Program-made: the position numbers and the translations under genes
Part shown: positions 44,346 to 52,408 of the stretch, one piece after another
How the letters are laid out: every line of letters starts with the position of its first letter
Numbering within the stretch: the stretch's first letter is position 1
The notes under the pieces: generated by a model
The model's database searches: none
What the model saw: the letters and a program-made list of their open reading frames with translations, nothing else
Told to the model about the DNA's origin: nothing
Assembly: GCA_044238605.1 (NCBI GenBank)
Contig: JBIICY010000002.1
Span: 345,794-409,793, forward strand
DNA: 64,000 nt
Reading direction: 5' to 3'
DNA from: UBA10438 sp044238605
GTDB lineage: Bacteria > Bacteroidota > Ignavibacteria > Kapaibacteriales > Kapaibacteriaceae

Positions 44346-46278
44346 TGTCAAGGTTCGACGCCAGCTTTCCCCCATCGGGCTTTTCTTCGATCACGCGCAC
44401 GTTCCACTTGTCTCTCGCATGCAGATAGAGCGCAAGCTCGTTATCCGCATACCACGTCAGGCTCTCATCATGCAGTGGCGATCTCCACAGCAGTTCGTTC
44501 TCGGCGATCAGGCATGACCGTTCAAAACCATCATTGCCCCGTACCTGCAGAACCACCTCTTCTTTGTCAAGGGGCTTGCGTTCCAGACGCACGCGCATGC
44601 GCTGCCAATCCTCGTGAGTTTCGAGAGCGATATCGCGCACAATTGCATTGGTGCGGTGCATTGCGGCGGTAGAAAAAACAACGGGAATGCGCTTGATGAT
44701 ATCCATGGTTGCAACCTCGTGAAGCGGACGTGTGAGATCTACCGGCGGCTGTGTGCCGGCCTTCTCAAAGATGCTTTTGAGATGCTCCCGAAATGCAACG
44801 TCAAAACTCCCCTTGTGCGGCGCTTGGTGCCGCTCATCGTACCACCAGAACCAGTCGGATGCCTCCACGACTTCCATGCATTCCGCGATCTCTTCGGCGC
44901 TAACGCCTGCCCCCTCGAGTGCAAGCTTTGCATCGCGCAACAGACTCCAGGCAAGGTTGGTAGCGGGCGCGCCGATCCAGATCGAGAAGTTACCGTCGAT
45001 CCACGACCCAGCGCGAAGAACATCAAGGTGCCTATGCGTCATCGTCGATGAGACTTCTCCGCACGTCATGCTCATGTACCTCGACGTATCCTGCAAACGC
45101 TCCATCAGGGCTCGCAGAAACGTCACGCCGTTGTCTTCGTAGAATTCCCAGCAGTTCTCACCGTCGAGAATCACCGGTATCACAGCATGCTCGAGTGCTT
45201 CATTGCCAAGCTCGTCAATGATCCACGCTCTGCGCTCTTCAAGTCTGCGCACAAAATCATCGGCTGCTTGTTCTGCATCCCATGTGGAGTATTCAAAGCC
45301 AATGGCATCGCTGAGTGCGTGATCGCGAAACAACACGGTGATGTCGCCTCGACTGGTCGAGACGTTGTAGGGAAAGAACGTATCTGTCCTGCGCCACTGC
45401 TCGCCCCTTGACCTGCGCAGATTCTCCTCATCGGTAGCCGTCCACCCTATGCCATGTCCAGCAAGCATTTCCAGCGCCTGCATCGACAAGCTACCTTCTG
45501 CCGGCCACATCCCCTGCGGCCTAGCTCCAGAGACGTGCTGCCAATAATCGATGGCCCTGCGCACATGACGCGCCGCATGGCTCGGAGCAGAGTAGGCAGG
45601 CTCTGGCAAGGGGCTATCCGGCATACACTCACGCGCTACGTCGGTATTGATCACAAGCGGAAGGATCGGGTGATGAAACGGTGTCACACTTACCTCACAC
45701 CACCCATCGCGAGCGCACTGCAGCATCGTCGGGAGCACCTCGCGCATAATGACGCGATGTTCGTTGAGGATCGATCGAAGATCATCGTCTGTGAATGCAC
45801 GCCGCTTGTCTATGAGCGACGTAAAACACGCAGATCTGCTGCGAGAGATCTGACCCGTCCACGCACAGTGAAACAACACCAGCGCATCAACAACATCAGC
45901 GCGCGTCATCCACTGCGCTCCGCGCAAGCGGATCTCCCCTACAACCTCTTCAAGTCGTGGTAGCCCCTTCATCATCCCCGGCTGCAGCGTGAGAAGCCAT
46001 TCAGCTGCGCGCTCGTTGTGATGGGGCTCGTAGTTCAACAGCACTGCATGACATAGCTCCTCGACCACATCCTGCATGCCATCGGCATATGCCTCCAGCT
46101 GCTGCATCATACTCGGCACAAGATTGATCGTATGCCGAACACCAAACTCCGAGAGCACACGCGGCAGATCTCGATAATCCTTTACCGCATGCAACCTCAC
46201 CCACGGCAGCACAAAGCGTCCACCCAACCGATAATCCGGTTGATGCTGGTGCCAAAGGAAACAGATGCGAAGAGACAT
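44332..46278 (-). CDS. Glycoside hydrolase family 57 enzyme
   Basis: 648 residues. GH57 (retaining alpha-glucan enzymes: alpha-amylase, 4-alpha-glucanotransferase, branching enzyme). N-terminal ICFLWHQHQPDYR with the family HQxxP motif, YKDYRDLP-like start region, EEL..AVLLNYEPHHNERAAEWLL near residue 75, MWPAEGSLS near residue 255 (the candidate nucleophile Glu) and DGENCWEFYEDNG near residue 375 (general-acid Asp region). Substrate specificity within the family cannot be set by eye. The start is preceded at four bases by an 8-base tandem array (46281-46350). Confidence 0.9.
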   Translation of the reverse strand: MSLRICFLWHQHQPDYRLGGRFVLPWVRLHAVKDYRDLPRVLSEFGVRHTINLVPSMMQQLEAYADGMQDVVEELCHAVLLNYEPHHNERAAEWLLTLQPGMMKGLPRLEEVVGEIRLRGAQWMTRADVVDALVLFHCAWTGQISRSRSACFTSLIDKRRAFTDDDLRSILNEHRVIMREVLPTMLQCARDGWCEVSVTPFHHPILPLVINTDVARECMPDSPLPEPAYSAPSHAARHVRRAIDYWQHVSGARPQGMWPAEGSLSMQALEMLAGHGIGWTATDEENLRRSRGEQWRRTDTFFPYNVSTSRGDITVLFRDHALSDAIGFEYSTWDAEQAADDFVRRLEERRAWIIDELGNEALEHAVIPVILDGENCWEFYEDNGVTFLRALMERLQDTSRYMSMTCGEVSSTMTHRHLDVLRAGSWIDGNFSIWIGAPATNLAWSLLRDAKLALEGAGVSAEEIAECMEVVEASDWFWWYDERHQAPHKGSFDVAFREHLKSIFEKAGTQPPVDLTRPLHEVATMDIIKRIPVVFSTAAMHRTNAIVRDIALETHEDWQRMRVRLERKPLDKEEVVLQVRGNDGFERSCLIAENELLWRSPLHDESLTWYADNELALYLHARDKWNVRVIEEKPDGGKLASNLDITSR

Positions 46279-46280
46279 AG

Positions 46281-46350
46281 GGTTATAATTACGGAGTTAC
46301 GGAATTACGGAATTACGGAATTACGGAATTACGGAATTACGGAATTACGA
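46281..46350. repeat. Eight-base tandem array (TTACGGAA) upstream of the GH57 start
   Basis: About eight near-identical units of TTACGGAA, beginning within a few bases of the GH57 ATG (46278, minus strand) and filling its 5' flank. Copy-number change would alter promoter or leader spacing. Confidence 0.8.
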
Positions 46351-46372
46351 ATGACCACGTGCTTTAGCGCGT

Positions 46373-46429
46373 GGGACTAGGGACCAGGTACTAGGTACTG
46401 GGTACTGGGTACTGGGGACTAGGGACTGA
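46373..46429. repeat. Heptamer tandem repeat (family GGGACTA / GGTACTG)
   Basis: Eight units of seven bases: GGGACTA, GGGACCA, GGTACTA, GGTACTG, GGTACTG, GGTACTG, GGGACTA, GGGACTG. It lies between the GH57 5' flank and the membrane-protein gene at 46435. Confidence 0.85.
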
Positions 46430-46434
46430 CGCTG

Positions 46435-46836
46435 TTACGCCAGCCTCTTCCCGAGCAGGGCCATTGGGAAGTATGCAACGACCAGATCCAGCACGTTGAA
46501 CCACATTGGTGATGGAACCATGAAGACCATCATAGAGCCCCCTGCAAAGAAGAGTCCGCCAATGATATACGCTGCATACGCAGAAACATTGCGTCCGAGC
46601 CTGTAGGCAAGAAATGCCGCAACAAAGGTTCCTACGGCATGGGCAAGAAACGGGAAGACAAAGTGCTGCGGACCGAACAGCTTCATCGCTGCTACAAGAC
46701 CTTCAGTGCTGGTGGTGTCTGCGCCTGCAGGCATTGGAATAAGCATTTCACCTAGGTGTACAAGCGAGCTGTTCACCAGCGAACCAAGCACGATACCGAG
46801 GATCACAGCGAGAATTGGGTGGAGGGTGTGTTTCAT
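46435..46836 (-). CDS. Small four-helix membrane protein
   Basis: 133 residues with four hydrophobic segments (LAVILGIVLGSLVNSSLVHL, FPFLAHAVGTFVAAFLAYRL, AAYIIGGLFFAGGSMMVFMV, FNVLDLVVAYFPMALLG). It is acidic between segments one and two. It resembles a Bacteroidota family of uncharacterised four-helix proteins. No enzyme or transporter motif. Not part of an obvious operon; the RES toxin gene upstream is 10 bases away. Confidence 0.7.
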   Translation of the reverse strand: MKHTLHPILAVILGIVLGSLVNSSLVHLGEMLIPMPAGADTTSTEGLVAAMKLFGPQHFVFPFLAHAVGTFVAAFLAYRLGRNVSAYAAYIIGGLFFAGGSMMVFMVPSPMWFNVLDLVVAYFPMALLGKRLA

Positions 46837-46845
46837 GGGGGTGCG

Positions 46846-47304
46846 TTACTTCGAGAGTCGTGAGTCGAAGGTAAAATTATGCATTGCATTCACCTTCACA
46901 CGCGACATCTCGGTGTGATCGCATGCAAGGAGGATATTCTGCTCTTGCGGGATAATGATAGATGGAACCGCGAGAACCAAAGACCGTTGCTCACGCGCCC
47001 AAGTACTTCCTAATTCTTTACATGATTCAATTGAAGGCGTATTTCGCCAACCCGGAGGTAGACTCTCAACGTGAATCAGTTCAGCAGATGTATCAGGTAC
47101 GTAGAGCTCAACAGCGAGAAACTGGAGATCAGCTTCTTTTCTATCGAGATGAACAAACACTTCAAGAGCAGCAAGAGATAGCGAAGTAGCTGCATAGACA
47201 ATACTGACACCAGGATGATTCCACCGAGCACCACATAGTCGAGAGCCTTCGCCGCTGAGCACATCACCCTTGCGGCGTTGTTTAATTAATCGCCAGCAAA
47301 GCAT
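46846..47304 (-). CDS. RES-domain toxin (NAD+ phosphorylase type)
   Basis: 152 residues. RES-domain start MLCWRLIKQRRKGDVLSGEGSRLCGARWNHPGVSIVYAATSLSLAALEVFVHL fits the family, with the Arg, Glu and Ser that name it (WRLI, LEVFVH and the later DSR region). RES toxins degrade NAD+ in studied cases (MbcT, Res). The start codon overlaps the antitoxin stop by one base. Confidence 0.9.
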   Translation of the reverse strand: MLCWRLIKQRRKGDVLSGEGSRLCGARWNHPGVSIVYAATSLSLAALEVFVHLDRKEADLQFLAVELYVPDTSAELIHVESLPPGWRNTPSIESCKELGSTWAREQRSLVLAVPSIIIPQEQNILLACDHTEMSRVKVNAMHNFTFDSRLSK

Positions 47305-47714
47305 TAGACGTACAACCCATACTCAATGCATCCGAGGAGATTCTCAACCTCATTAAACCCTGCCTGGCTTGCCAGCAATTCAAGAGGTACCGCACCACCC
47401 AGGCCCCGTTGGGGCTCGTGGAGCCAACGATGTGCAGAGTCCTCATTTTCCCACACGTACTCTGCGAGTGCTATCACATGTGCCAGCCTGTAGAGTCTAT
47501 CGCTCATGTGCGGACTCAGCAAACTGCCCTGATCTGGAATCCGCTGCAATGTGCGTATGCTAACACCCAAGACATCGGCCAACTGCTGATCAGAAATGCC
47601 AATACGTTTTGCCACGGCAAGAGCACACGAGAGTTTGTAACCTTTCTGGATATCCTTGTGAACATCAAGGAGTGTATATGTATGCGAAGCCATCGATGAA
47701 ATCTTGTATTTCAT
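47304..47714 (-). CDS. Xre/MbcA-type antitoxin of the RES module
   Basis: About 136 residues from the ATG at 47714 (MKYKISSMASHT); the ATG at 47693 is also possible. The frame upstream to 47783 enters the operator and is rejected as start. A Xre-like helix-turn-helix (LSCALAVAKRIGISDQQLADVLGVSIRTLQRI) is followed by a DUF2384/MbcA toxin-binding C-terminus (AEYVWENEDSAHRWLHEPQRGLGGAVPLELL). It binds and inhibits the RES toxin and represses the operon, probably through the two palindromes at 47777-47812. Confidence 0.9.
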   Translation of the reverse strand: MKYKISSMASHTYTLLDVHKDIQKGYKLSCALAVAKRIGISDQQLADVLGVSIRTLQRIPDQGSLLSPHMSDRLYRLAHVIALAEYVWENEDSAHRWLHEPQRGLGGAVPLELLASQAGFNEVENLLGCIEYGLYV

Positions 47715-47776
47715 CACGCCGTATGCGGCAGAGATAGGAATCATAACCAGCATTGATCGGGATACAGAATGCAGTA

Positions 47777-47812
47777 ACGTCATTTGACGTGTTAAGATAC
47801 GTCATTTGACGT
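47777..47812. promoter_or_regulatory. Double palindromic operator of the Xre-RES module
   Basis: Two identical copies of ACGTCATTTGACGT (arms ACGTCA / TGACGT) at 47777-47790 and 47799-47812, 22 bases centre to centre, about two helical turns. Placed upstream of the antitoxin start. Confidence 0.75.
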
Positions 47813-47829
47813 TTGCAAACAATTGCCGT

Positions 47830-47862
47830 ACCCAGTCCCTTGTACCTAGTCCCTAGCCCCTA
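47830..47862. repeat. Short heptamer tandem repeat (family AGTCCCT / GTACCTA)
   Basis: About four heptamer units on this strand are complementary to the GGGACTA / GGTACTG family. They run into the acr3 stop codon, which reads TAG within GGTAGGGGCTAGGGAC on the minus strand. Confidence 0.7.
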
Positions 47863-48861
47863 CCGTTTTGCGTATCGGACCAACGCCAACATCACCGGGA
47901 CTTCGATAAGGGGGCCTATCACGGCCGCAAAGGCCTGGGGTGAGGCCACACCGTACATGGCAATCGAGACGGCGATGGCAAGCTCGAAGTTGTTGGATGC
48001 CGCCGTAAATGCCATCGTTGCCCTGCGTCCGGCATCTGCACCTACGGCATTGCTGGCATACCAGCCGGCAAAGAACATGATGATAAAGAAAAGCAGCAGT
48101 GGCAGCGCAACCTTAAGAACATCGAGCGGCAATGCAACAATGCTGGATGCTTTGAGACTGAACATCACTACGATGGTAGCTAGAAGAGCAGTGAGTGTTA
48201 GACGTCCGATCTTCGACGCTACATGCTCCTCATACCACTCCGCCCCACGTTGTGCCACAAGGATCCTGCGTGTGAGGAATCCAGCAATGAGGGGCACACC
48301 GAGGTAGATAAACACGCTCTCTGCAACATCAGCTATACCGATCGTTACAACGCCTGCCTGCATTCCCAAGCGCGGCGCTAGCCATGTGAGCAGGAACCAT
48401 GCGTACACGCTGTAGAACAACACCTGAAACAGCGAGTTCAAGGCTACGAGTCCAGCAGCGTATTCCCTATTGCCCCCTGCCAGATCGTTCCAGACGATAA
48501 CCATGGCAATGCAAGGGGCTATGCCGATCAGCATCAGGCCCTGCACGTACTCAGGATCGTTGGGTAGAAGCAGCGCCGCCAGCGCAACCATCACGGCTGG
48601 ACCAATGATCCAGTTCAGCAGAAACGATACCCCAAGAATGCGCTTGTTCGCAAATGCTTCCCCGATCTTCTCATAGCGCACCTTTGCAAGGGGCGGAAAC
48701 ATCATCAGGATAAGCCCAACAGCCAGCGGAATGTTCGTACTCCCTGTCTGCATCGATGATAACACTTCCGGCACTGCAGGCACAAACACTCCCAGAGCAA
48801 CGCCAACGAGCATTGCTAGGAGGATCCAGACGGTAAGGTATCGGTCGAGGAGAGAAAGCAT
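47860..48861 (-). CDS. acr3: ACR3-family arsenite efflux protein
   Basis: 333 residues with ten membrane segments. ACR3 signatures: VGLILMMFPPLAKVRYEKIGE near residue 50, LNWIIGPAVMVALAALLLP and LIGIAPCIAMVIVWNDLAGGN with the essential Cys (APC) near residue 115. It exports As(III). It lies upstream of the arsenate reductase on the same strand order (arsC first, then acr3). No arsR repressor is visible between or beside them. Confidence 0.93.
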   Translation of the reverse strand: MLSLLDRYLTVWILLAMLVGVALGVFVPAVPEVLSSMQTGSTNIPLAVGLILMMFPPLAKVRYEKIGEAFANKRILGVSFLLNWIIGPAVMVALAALLLPNDPEYVQGLMLIGIAPCIAMVIVWNDLAGGNREYAAGLVALNSLFQVLFYSVYAWFLLTWLAPRLGMQAGVVTIGIADVAESVFIYLGVPLIAGFLTRRILVAQRGAEWYEEHVASKIGRLTLTALLATIVVMFSLKASSIVALPLDVLKVALPLLLFFIIMFFAGWYASNAVGADAGRRATMAFTAASNNFELAIAVSIAMYGVASPQAFAAVIGPLIEVPVMLALVRYAKR

Positions 48862-48875
48862 AAGAAAACGGGGTA

Positions 48876-48920
48876 TGGATTACGAAGTACCAATTACGAA
48901 GTACCAATTACGAATGACAT
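48876..48920. repeat. 14-base tandem repeat between acr3 and arsC
   Basis: ATTACGAAGTACCA-type units repeated about two and a half times, ending in ATTACGAATGAC. Related to the TTACGGAA array ending at 46350. Confidence 0.65.
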
Positions 48921-48958
48921 AGCACAAGGAAAGACGCTGTGTACTTCGTAATTCGTAC

Positions 48959-49432
48959 TTAGTCATTAGTCATCGCTACTCGCTGTTCATTAATCGGCTT
49001 AAAATACTTTGGCAGTGCCGAAACAAACTCTTTGATGTCGTCGCGGACGCGGCGGTAGACCTTAAGAGCATCGTCTTCGGCAAGCCCCTTGGCAAGAAAT
49101 GGTGGGTCGTCGAAGGAGTGGTGGACGGTAAGCTGTACACCGGGCATGTACGGACATGCCTCGCGGGCATTATCGCAGACCGTAATCACCATGTCCCAGG
49201 CGATCACGGGAAGGTGATTGGTGGTTTGGGAGAGCTGCGTTGTGATGTCTACCCCAGCTTCTGCCATTACCCGCACTGCCATGGGATTGAGTCCGTGCGC
49301 TTCGATGCCCGCCGAGTACGCAACACACTCATCAGAGAGCAGATGGCGCGCCCATCCTTCGGCCATTTGGGACCGACAGGAGTTACCAGTGCAGAGAAAG
49401 AGAACGTTGATCTTGCGGGAAGTTTCGAACAT
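48959..49432 (-). CDS. arsC: Arsenate reductase, low-molecular-weight phosphatase type
   Basis: 157 residues. The LMW-PTP fold P-loop NVLFLCTGNSCRSQMAEGW at the N-terminus contains the catalytic CxxxxxR (CTGNSCR). ITVCDNAREACPYMPGV near residue 83 carries the second and third Cys for thioredoxin-linked recycling. The acid-Asp loop HSFDDPPFLAKG is near residue 105. Reduces As(V) to As(III) for export by the neighbouring Acr3. The last 11 residues (INEQRVAMTND) and the stop derive from a heptamer repeat that has extended the C-terminus. Confidence 0.93.
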   Translation of the reverse strand: MFETSRKINVLFLCTGNSCRSQMAEGWARHLLSDECVAYSAGIEAHGLNPMAVRVMAEAGVDITTQLSQTTNHLPVIAWDMVITVCDNAREACPYMPGVQLTVHHSFDDPPFLAKGLAEDDALKVYRRVRDDIKEFVSALPKYFKPINEQRVAMTND

Positions 49433-49552
49433 GGTTCATTCGCCTAAATACAAATCGATACTACCTGCAAAGATGGTTTTGCGATGCGACTGCGTGAAGT
49501 TACGATTGCATTACGTTGAGGGAAAAACAGAAATAGCGAGCTAGATAGAGAG

Positions 49553-49596
49553 AGCGGGCTATACGGGCACGATATATCGTGCCCGTATAGCCCGCT
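49553..49596. terminator. Perfect 44-base palindrome beside tmRNA
   Basis: Perfect 22-base arms with no loop, starting AGCGGGCTATACGGGC, centred between 49574 and 49575, ending 10 bases from the tmRNA 3' end. It would form a strong hairpin downstream of tmRNA on the minus strand. The absence of a T-run makes it unusual as a standard terminator; it may be a mixed transcription/cruciform element. Confidence 0.65.
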
Positions 49597-49606
49597 GCTC
49601 AATCTG

Positions 49607-49971
49607 TGGAGATGCCGGGAGTCGAACCCGGGTCCGAAGTGTACTATCCGAAGCTTACCACATGCGTCTTCAATCTACAAGGGTCTCGCCGATGAGGTAT
49701 CCGATTGACAGGACCTCTCCAGCCAGCGTCAGTGTTGTCTCGTGCTATGCCCTGCTGCGCAGCTTCACACCAGTCTGTTAGAGGGCAACACCGAGATAGA
49801 AGGTAACAGACACCCGTCTAGTCGATGGCATAGCGGCCTAAGTTTAGGCGGCCATGCGATAACCGAAGTTATCGCCAGTTGTTGTTCGCCGGTTGTATTA
49901 ACGAGCTCCACCAGCGTAGCTCGGCACGCATCTTCGTGATCGCATCACCCCGTCGAGACCGGTACATCCCC
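49607..49971 (-). ncRNA. ssrA: Transfer-messenger RNA (tmRNA)
   Basis: About 365 nucleotides. The tRNA-like ends are clear. The 5' end is GGGGATGTACCGGTCTCGACG. The 3' end carries a T-arm GGGTTCGACTCCCGGC and CATCTCC pairing with the 5' GGGGATG, then the discriminator A; CCA is not encoded. The tag reading frame is visible. After CAACT the codons GGC GAT AAC TTC GGT TAT CGC ATG GCC GCC TAA give the candidate tag GDNFGYRMAA, with the stop inside a CCTAA/TTAGG hairpin as in other tmRNAs. It rescues stalled ribosomes with SmpB (not in the window). Confidence 0.9.
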
Positions 49972-49984
49972 GAAGCCGAAGTGT

Positions 49985-50055
49985 TAGGGACTAGGGACTA
50001 GGGACTAGGGACTAGGTACTAGGTACTGGGTACTGGGTACTGGGTACTAGGGACA
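49985..50055. repeat. Heptamer tandem repeat upstream of tmRNA
   Basis: Ten or more units of GGGACTA, then GGTACTA and GGTACTG, starting 14 bases beyond the tmRNA 5' end. The opposite-strand version (TAGTCCC, TAGTACC) continues at 50128-50155 into the ispH stop. The remaining bases between 50056 and 50127 show nothing identifiable. Confidence 0.85.
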
Positions 50056-50140
50056 AAGTACTGGGGTCACAGAATCGTCTGCAAAACTACGCCAATTAGG
50101 ACGTCATAACTCAATTTCAATTGTATCTAGTCCCTAGTCC

Positions 50141-51037
50141 CTAGTACCTAGTACCTTCAATAAAGGATCTCACCTCTTCCATATACCACTGCGGGGTACT
50201 GGTAGCACCCGAGATGCCGATGTTCGAGGCGCCGGAAAGCCATGAGGGGTCTATTTCTTCTTTGGTTTCGACAAAGTAGGTTTTTGGGTTGGACGCCTTG
50301 GCTACGTTGTAGAGCACCTTGCCGTTGGATGATGCTTTGCCTGCAACAAAGATCACGACGTCTTGTTCAGAAGCGAATTTGGCAAGCTGAGACTCTCTGC
50401 CGCTAACCTGACCGCAAATCGTGTCTTTGGCGTGGAATTCGGTTGCGATGTCTTGCATGGTGTCTACGACCAATTCGGCGACGCGAGATTTCAGAGCATC
50501 GCGCACGAGCAGAAAGGTTGGACGGTCCATGGTGGTCTGGGAGAAGAGCACGGTCTTGCGGTCCAGCTGAACCTGTTCGAGGGCTTCGTCGACGGTCTTG
50601 ATCACGACGCATTCGTCGCGGACAACGCCGCGGACGCCGAGGACTTCTGCGTGGTCTTTCTTTCCGAAGATCACAACCTGATATCCTTGGTCCCAGAACT
50701 TGCGCACGCGTTCCTGGAGCTTTGTCACTACCGGACACGTAGCATCGATGATCTCGATGCCGCATTCCCATGCTTTGCGATATGTGGCAGGGGGCTCTCC
50801 ATGCGCACGGATGATCACCTTTGCGCCGGAATGTGCCAGACGGTCAAAATCATCCACGGTGATGGTTTCTAGCCCCTTATCAGCAAGGCGCTCGATCTCT
50901 TTTGGATTGTGGATGATGTGTCCAAGCACATAAACATTGCGGTCTGCGCGCTTGGCAGCCAGCTGGTCTTCGGCAATCTGCACGGTGCGTACAACGCCCC
51001 AACAGAATCCGCTGAATTTGTCGATCGATACGTTCAT
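50141..51037 (-). CDS. ispH: 4-Hydroxy-3-methylbut-2-enyl diphosphate reductase
   Basis: 298 residues. Fe-S enzyme of the last MEP-pathway step, giving isopentenyl and dimethylallyl diphosphate. The start is the ATG at 51037 (MNVSIDKFSGFCWGVVRTVQ), whose Cys is the first cluster ligand. A 64-codon upstream extension is Ser/Arg-rich and overlaps cmk, so it is rejected. Other markers: YVLGHIIHNPKEIERLADKG, RAHGEPP, IDATCPVVTKLQ (second Cys), DTICGQVSGRESQLA (third Cys) and KASSNGKVL. The final residues GTRY and the stop codon are encoded by a GGTACTAGGTACTAG repeat, showing the repeat took over the gene end. Confidence 0.94.
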   Translation of the reverse strand: MNVSIDKFSGFCWGVVRTVQIAEDQLAAKRADRNVYVLGHIIHNPKEIERLADKGLETITVDDFDRLAHSGAKVIIRAHGEPPATYRKAWECGIEIIDATCPVVTKLQERVRKFWDQGYQVVIFGKKDHAEVLGVRGVVRDECVVIKTVDEALEQVQLDRKTVLFSQTTMDRPTFLLVRDALKSRVAELVVDTMQDIATEFHAKDTICGQVSGRESQLAKFASEQDVVIFVAGKASSNGKVLYNVAKASNPKTYFVETKEEIDPSWLSGASNIGISGATSTPQWYMEEVRSFIEGTRY

Positions 51038-51059
51038 AGCGTGCAAAACGGCAGATGCC

Positions 51060-51764
51060 TTAGATGAAGTTTCCGAATGCGGAGACGATCGAATAGGTCT
51101 TTTGATATGTATCGGCAAGCTCGAGGATCTTCTCCACCTGCTCGTCGATGGTAAGGTGCGTTGTGTCGATCTCGTGTGCCCCTTCGGCTTTAACAAGGGG
51201 GCTTTCGGCACGCGAGCTGTCGTAGGCATCGCGGTCTACGATCTGACGTCTGACCTCTTCTTCGGAAATGTGCTCGCCCCTTGCCGTGGCTTCTTTAAGC
51301 CTGCGCTGCACGCGCTCGTTGGTATCGGCGATGAGGTAGACCTTTACCTCGGCATGCGGAAACACCACGCTGCCGATGTCGCGTCCGTCCATTACAATGC
51401 CTCCGTGCAGGCCCAGCATGCGCTGACGCTGTACAAGGGCCCTGCGCACGAGTGGGAAGGCGCTCGCTTGGCTAACGTTGCCGGTTACGTCTGCTCCGCG
51501 AATAGCCGCAGTAACATCCTCGGCATTCATCACCACGCGCTGTCCACTCGCTGACGTCTCCAACACGATCTCCAGCGACGCTGCAAGTTCTCCCATTGCC
51601 TGATCGGTCATAGGTGTACCCTCGCGCAATGCCGCCAGAGTTACCGCCCGGTACATTGCGCCGGTGTCGATATAGACATAGCCCAGACGCTCGGCTACGC
51701 GCCGCGCCGTCGTACTTTTACCAGCACCTGCCGGACCGTCGATTGCGATGGTGATGTTTTTCAT
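51060..51764 (-). CDS. cmk: Cytidylate kinase
   Basis: 234 residues. Phosphorylates CMP and dCMP. The P-loop IAIDGPAGAGKSTTARRVAERL, YIDTGAMYRAVTLAAL and GRDIGSVVFPHAEVKVYLIA are the Cmk hallmarks. It lies upstream of ispH on the same strand (22 bases), a common pairing. A TAGATTTG promoter box is seen just before the start. Confidence 0.95.
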   Translation of the reverse strand: MKNITIAIDGPAGAGKSTTARRVAERLGYVYIDTGAMYRAVTLAALREGTPMTDQAMGELAASLEIVLETSASGQRVVMNAEDVTAAIRGADVTGNVSQASAFPLVRRALVQRQRMLGLHGGIVMDGRDIGSVVFPHAEVKVYLIADTNERVQRRLKEATARGEHISEEEVRRQIVDRDAYDSSRAESPLVKAEGAHEIDTTHLTIDEQVEKILELADTYQKTYSIVSAFGNFI

Positions 51765-51772
51765 GCGATGGG

Positions 51773-51780
51773 CAAATCTA
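51773..51780 (-). promoter_or_regulatory. -7 box for cmk-ispH
   Basis: Minus strand TAGATTTG (TAnnTTTG), eight bases before the cmk ATG. A very short or absent leader is implied. Confidence 0.5.
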
Positions 51781-51844
51781 ATGAAACCCGCGTGCAGTGT
51801 CCTTGTCTTAACCGAAAACGCAGTTTTTACCGAAGAGGTACCCT

Positions 51845-52408
51845 ATGAACGTTCTTGCCTGGTTCCACTACATCGTTGCCCTTGTCTACCCGGCGGCACT
51901 GCCCGATACAACGACTCCAGCTCAGGCGCAACCCGTGAAAAAGGTCATTCAGATTGAACGAGTCGTGACGAGTTCGAGCACAGACACAATCGTGGCAGCC
52001 AGCCCGAATGACCTAGAGGAACGTCACATTGAGGTAGTAACACACAACGCTGGTGGCGATGGAATCGCCGATGCAATCTTTCCTATTGCCTTCCTTATAG
52101 CTGGCACCCTCATGTTGTGGATGGCTACAAATGCGAACAAGCAGGTCAAGCTGGCCATGATCGAAAAGGGTATGGATCCATCCACGCTCAATGCTAAGGA
52201 CACGACGAGGAAATTTGGCGCCTTGCGATTTGGAATGCTGTTAGTTGGCATCAGTACCGGTCTGCTCGCTGGATTTCTCATCAATTCGCTGTTAAGCGTT
52301 GCTGCAGACTCCCATGAGATCGTTGTGGCAACCACAACAATCTTCTTTGCTGGCCTATCTCTGATCATCTATCACATGGTAGCATCCAGTCTCAACAAGT
52401 CACATTGA
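51845..52408 (+). CDS. DUF6249 membrane protein
   Basis: 187 residues. A short N-terminal hydrophobic segment, then a charged linker (residues 30-70), then three membrane segments (IADAIFPIAFLIAGTLMLWM, FGMLLVGISTGLLAGFLINSL, TTTIFFAGLSLIIYHMVA) separated by the conserved KLAMIEKGMDPSTLNAK loop, typical of DUF6249. These are usually located directly upstream of an ECF sigma factor in FCB genomes, as here: the stop overlaps the TTG start of the sigma gene. The role is unknown, but the linkage suggests a part in its signalling. Confidence 0.8.
   Translation: MNVLAWFHYIVALVYPAALPDTTTPAQAQPVKKVIQIERVVTSSSTDTIVAASPNDLEERHIEVVTHNAGGDGIADAIFPIAFLIAGTLMLWMATNANKQVKLAMIEKGMDPSTLNAKDTTRKFGALRFGMLLVGISTGLLAGFLINSLLSVAADSHEIVVATTTIFFAGLSLIIYHMVASSLNKSH

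Noticed and set aside
49607..49660. A tRNA gene
   Set aside because: The T-arm and acceptor sequence belong to the tRNA-like 3' part of tmRNA; the matching 5' part is at 49960-49971.
51038..51229. N-terminal extension of ispH
   Set aside because: The 64 extra residues are Ser/Arg-rich, overlap cmk in another frame and precede the conserved IspH start MNVSIDKFSGFCWG.
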